From an uncultured Bacilli bacterium (GTDB lineage Bacteria; Bacillota_I; Bacilli_A; RF39; UBA660): DNA of 64,000 nt. A program made the position numbers and the translations under genes. A model generated the notes under the pieces. That model was not told where the DNA came from. It worked only from the letters and a program-made list of their open reading frames with translations, and ran no database searches. Below, piece by piece: positions 62,507 to 64,000 of this stretch. The stretch's first letter is position 1; every line of letters starts with the position of its first letter. The stretch spans positions 1 to 64,000 of the forward strand of contig CAKPFM010000001.1 in assembly GCA_934153945.1 (NCBI GenBank). Direction: 5' to 3'.

Positions 62507-63112
62507 ATGAAATTAACTAGTAAAGAAGCAAAAGAATTATTAGAAATTGAAAGAAAAGAAGGAAAAGATGATAGATGGATACAACATTCTATATTAGTTG
62601 GTACTAGTGCTGGAAGAATTGCAAAAGCATTAAATGATAAAGGAATTACTGTTGATGTAGATAAAACAATTACTTTAGGTTATTTGCACGATATTGGTAA
62701 ATATAATAGAGAATCAATTGGTCATGTAATGAGAGGTTATGAATACTTAAAAAATAAGGGTTATGATGACGAATATGCTAATATATGTTTAACTCATTCA
62801 TATTTAAATAATGATGTTACATGTACAGCTGGAGGGGGACCTAATCCAAATGATAATCCTTTTTTAACAAATTTTATTAAAGAACATCAATATTCAATTG
62901 AAGAAAAAATAATTAATTTATGCGATTTAATGTGTCCCAAAGATAAAATATACACTGTTGATAAAAGATTGATTGATATTATAATTAGAAAGGGTGCATA
63001 TCCAAATACACAATATCATGTAATAGAAACTTATAAATTAAAAGAATATTTTGATAATTTATTAGGATATAATTTATATGATTTATTTCCAGAAATAAAG
63101 AAATGGTTGTAA
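62507..63112 (+). CDS. HD-domain hydrolase
   Basis: 201 residues. The HD signature is complete: HSILV near 24, YLHDIGKYN near 62, and LTHSYL and NLCDLM further on. It would be a metal-dependent phosphohydrolase acting on a nucleotide or similar. It starts 14 nt after the GNAT, so it may work with the nucleotidase fusion in nucleotide breakdown; that is inferred from position. Confidence 0.8.
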   Translation: MKLTSKEAKELLEIERKEGKDDRWIQHSILVGTSAGRIAKALNDKGITVDVDKTITLGYLHDIGKYNRESIGHVMRGYEYLKNKGYDDEYANICLTHSYLNNDVTCTAGGGPNPNDNPFLTNFIKEHQYSIEEKIINLCDLMCPKDKIYTVDKRLIDIIIRKGAYPNTQYHVIETYKLKEYFDNLLGYNLYDLFPEIKKWL

Positions 63113-63164
63113 TATTATAGTTAATGTAGTAAAATGATAAACGTAAATTATAAGGAGTGATAGT

Positions 63165-63839
63165 ATGAGTAAATTTACAAGTTTATTATGGGGGTTAGTT
63201 TTAATAATGGTAGGTGTTATATTAGGATGTAATGCTACTGGATTAACAAATATAAATATTTTCTTCGATGGTTGGTGGACTTTATTTATAATTGTTCCTT
63301 GTTTTATAGGATTATTTAATGATAATGATAAAACTGGAAGCATTATAGGAATAGTAATAGGTATATTTTTATTACTATGCTGTCAAGATGTATTAAATTT
63401 TGAAATGTTTTGGAAATTATTAGTACCATGTATTTTGGTGGTAATTGGTTTATCAATTGTTTTAAAAAATGCATTTGGAAAAAATATAGCTGATGAAATA
63501 AAAAAATTAAATAAATCAAATCATGATGATTATTGTTCAACTTTTTCTAGTCAAAAGGTAAATATTGATGAAGAATTTAAAGGTACTAAAATGTCTGCTA
63601 TATTTGGTGGTATAGAACTAGATTTAAGAAATGCTAAAATAAAAGAAGATGTAGTAATTAGTACATCTAGTATATTTGGTGGAATTGATTTATATGTTCC
63701 AGAAAATGTAAATATCAAAATCAAATCAACATCAATATTTGGTGGAGTAGATGATGAAAGAAAAAATAGAAAAAATGATTCTAAGTATACAATTTACATA
63801 AATGCGACTTGTTTATTTGGCGGAGTAGAAATTAAATGA
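63165..63839 (+). CDS. LiaF-like membrane protein
   Basis: 224 residues. Four membrane helices (1-105) in the LiaF/DUF5668 pattern (LWGLVLIMVGVILG, WWTLFIIVPCFIGLF) are followed by the beta-helix domain with repeated SxIFGGI(D/E) units (about 145-224, four units). LiaF-type proteins restrain cell-envelope stress kinases; no LiaRS pair is in view. AAGGAGTG precedes the start and the next gene overlaps by 4 nt. Confidence 0.85.
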   Translation: MSKFTSLLWGLVLIMVGVILGCNATGLTNINIFFDGWWTLFIIVPCFIGLFNDNDKTGSIIGIVIGIFLLLCCQDVLNFEMFWKLLVPCILVVIGLSIVLKNAFGKNIADEIKKLNKSNHDDYCSTFSSQKVNIDEEFKGTKMSAIFGGIELDLRNAKIKEDVVISTSSIFGGIDLYVPENVNIKIKSTSIFGGVDDERKNRKNDSKYTIYINATCLFGGVEIK

Positions 63840-64000
63840 GTCAAGCACAAAAAGTAATAAAATATTTAGCTACAGCTTTTGCTATATTCTTAATAGTAAC
63901 TATATTTTCAGGTATATTAAGTTGTATATATGGTTTAACAATTATATTTGGAACAGAAAAAACTTCTGATATGCAAGATATCAATTTAGAAAATATTTCA
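63836..64000 (+). CDS. Membrane protein, N-terminal part (cut by window end)
   Basis: ATG at 63836 overlaps the TGA of the LiaF-like gene. The 55 residues seen contain one or two membrane helices (about 9-45). Genes of this position often encode DUF4097-type envelope proteins, but nothing in the visible part proves it. Confidence 0.55.
   Translation, partial: MSQAQKVIKYLATAFAIFLIVTIFSGILSCIYGLTIIFGTEKTSDMQDINLENIS

Overview
The window is very AT-rich chromosomal DNA from a low-GC Bacillota. TGA is used as a normal stop (for example rsmE, ruvB, gatD) and Trp is TGG, so this is genetic code 11 and not a Mycoplasma-type code. The gene content fits an uncultured, gut-type Bacilli/Clostridia lineage: a dnaG-rpoD-trmK operon, spoIIGA-sigE, two tiny YjcZ-like membrane peptides, murT-gatD, a PrsA-like foldase and LexA-type SOS boxes. 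No tRNA or rRNA gene was found.

Layout. 1-4446: end of a leucine-rich-repeat gene, a small unknown gene, valS and a degenerate HD-GYP gene. 4507-9943: an accessory block made of an IS1634-like element, a GNAT acetyltransferase, a two-helix membrane protein and an ABC exporter; a similar terminator-promoter leader lies on both sides of it. 10025-16628: DNA repair and tRNA/rRNA modification (ruvA, ruvB, queA, miaA, rsmE) with a metallopeptidase and membrane proteins. 16634-24982: unknown membrane protein, nucleotidyltransferase, mtaB, LysM protein, AI-2E transporter, dNMP kinase and an unusually short alaS. 25041-28866: dnaG-rpoD-trmK facing a YqfQ-like gene. 28981-36596: type IV pilus-type PilC and PilD, a Smr protein, and two large envelope proteins, one with four near-perfect 102-bp repeats. 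36631-42644: tcdA-mutM, a Fem transferase, pdp, rpoZ, recX. 42653-47879: PrsA-like foldase and the sporulation cluster, followed by three unknown genes.

47925-48543 is the most striking non-coding feature: a structured RNA of about 620 nt between a consensus promoter and a terminator, immediately followed by a gene whose product looks like OapA. I call it an OLE (ornate, large, extremophilic) RNA with its membrane partner.

49137-51002 and 57819-59678 are duplicated two-gene cassettes of DUF1016/YhcG PD-(D/E)XK nucleases, four copies in all, one of them dead. Ends are nearly identical, the middle is divergent, and every copy carries at the same codon position a 19-nt palindrome whose sequence changes between copies while pairing is kept at most positions. 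This is the strongest candidate for something undescribed. Between the cassettes lie a STAS protein, murT with a GatD that lacks its catalytic Cys and His, a tyrosine recombinase, polA and a cation efflux pump.

59730-64000 holds a DUF1113-type membrane protein, a nucleotidase-nucleoside hydrolase fusion, a frameshifted GNAT, an HD hydrolase, a LiaF-like protein and the start of another membrane protein.
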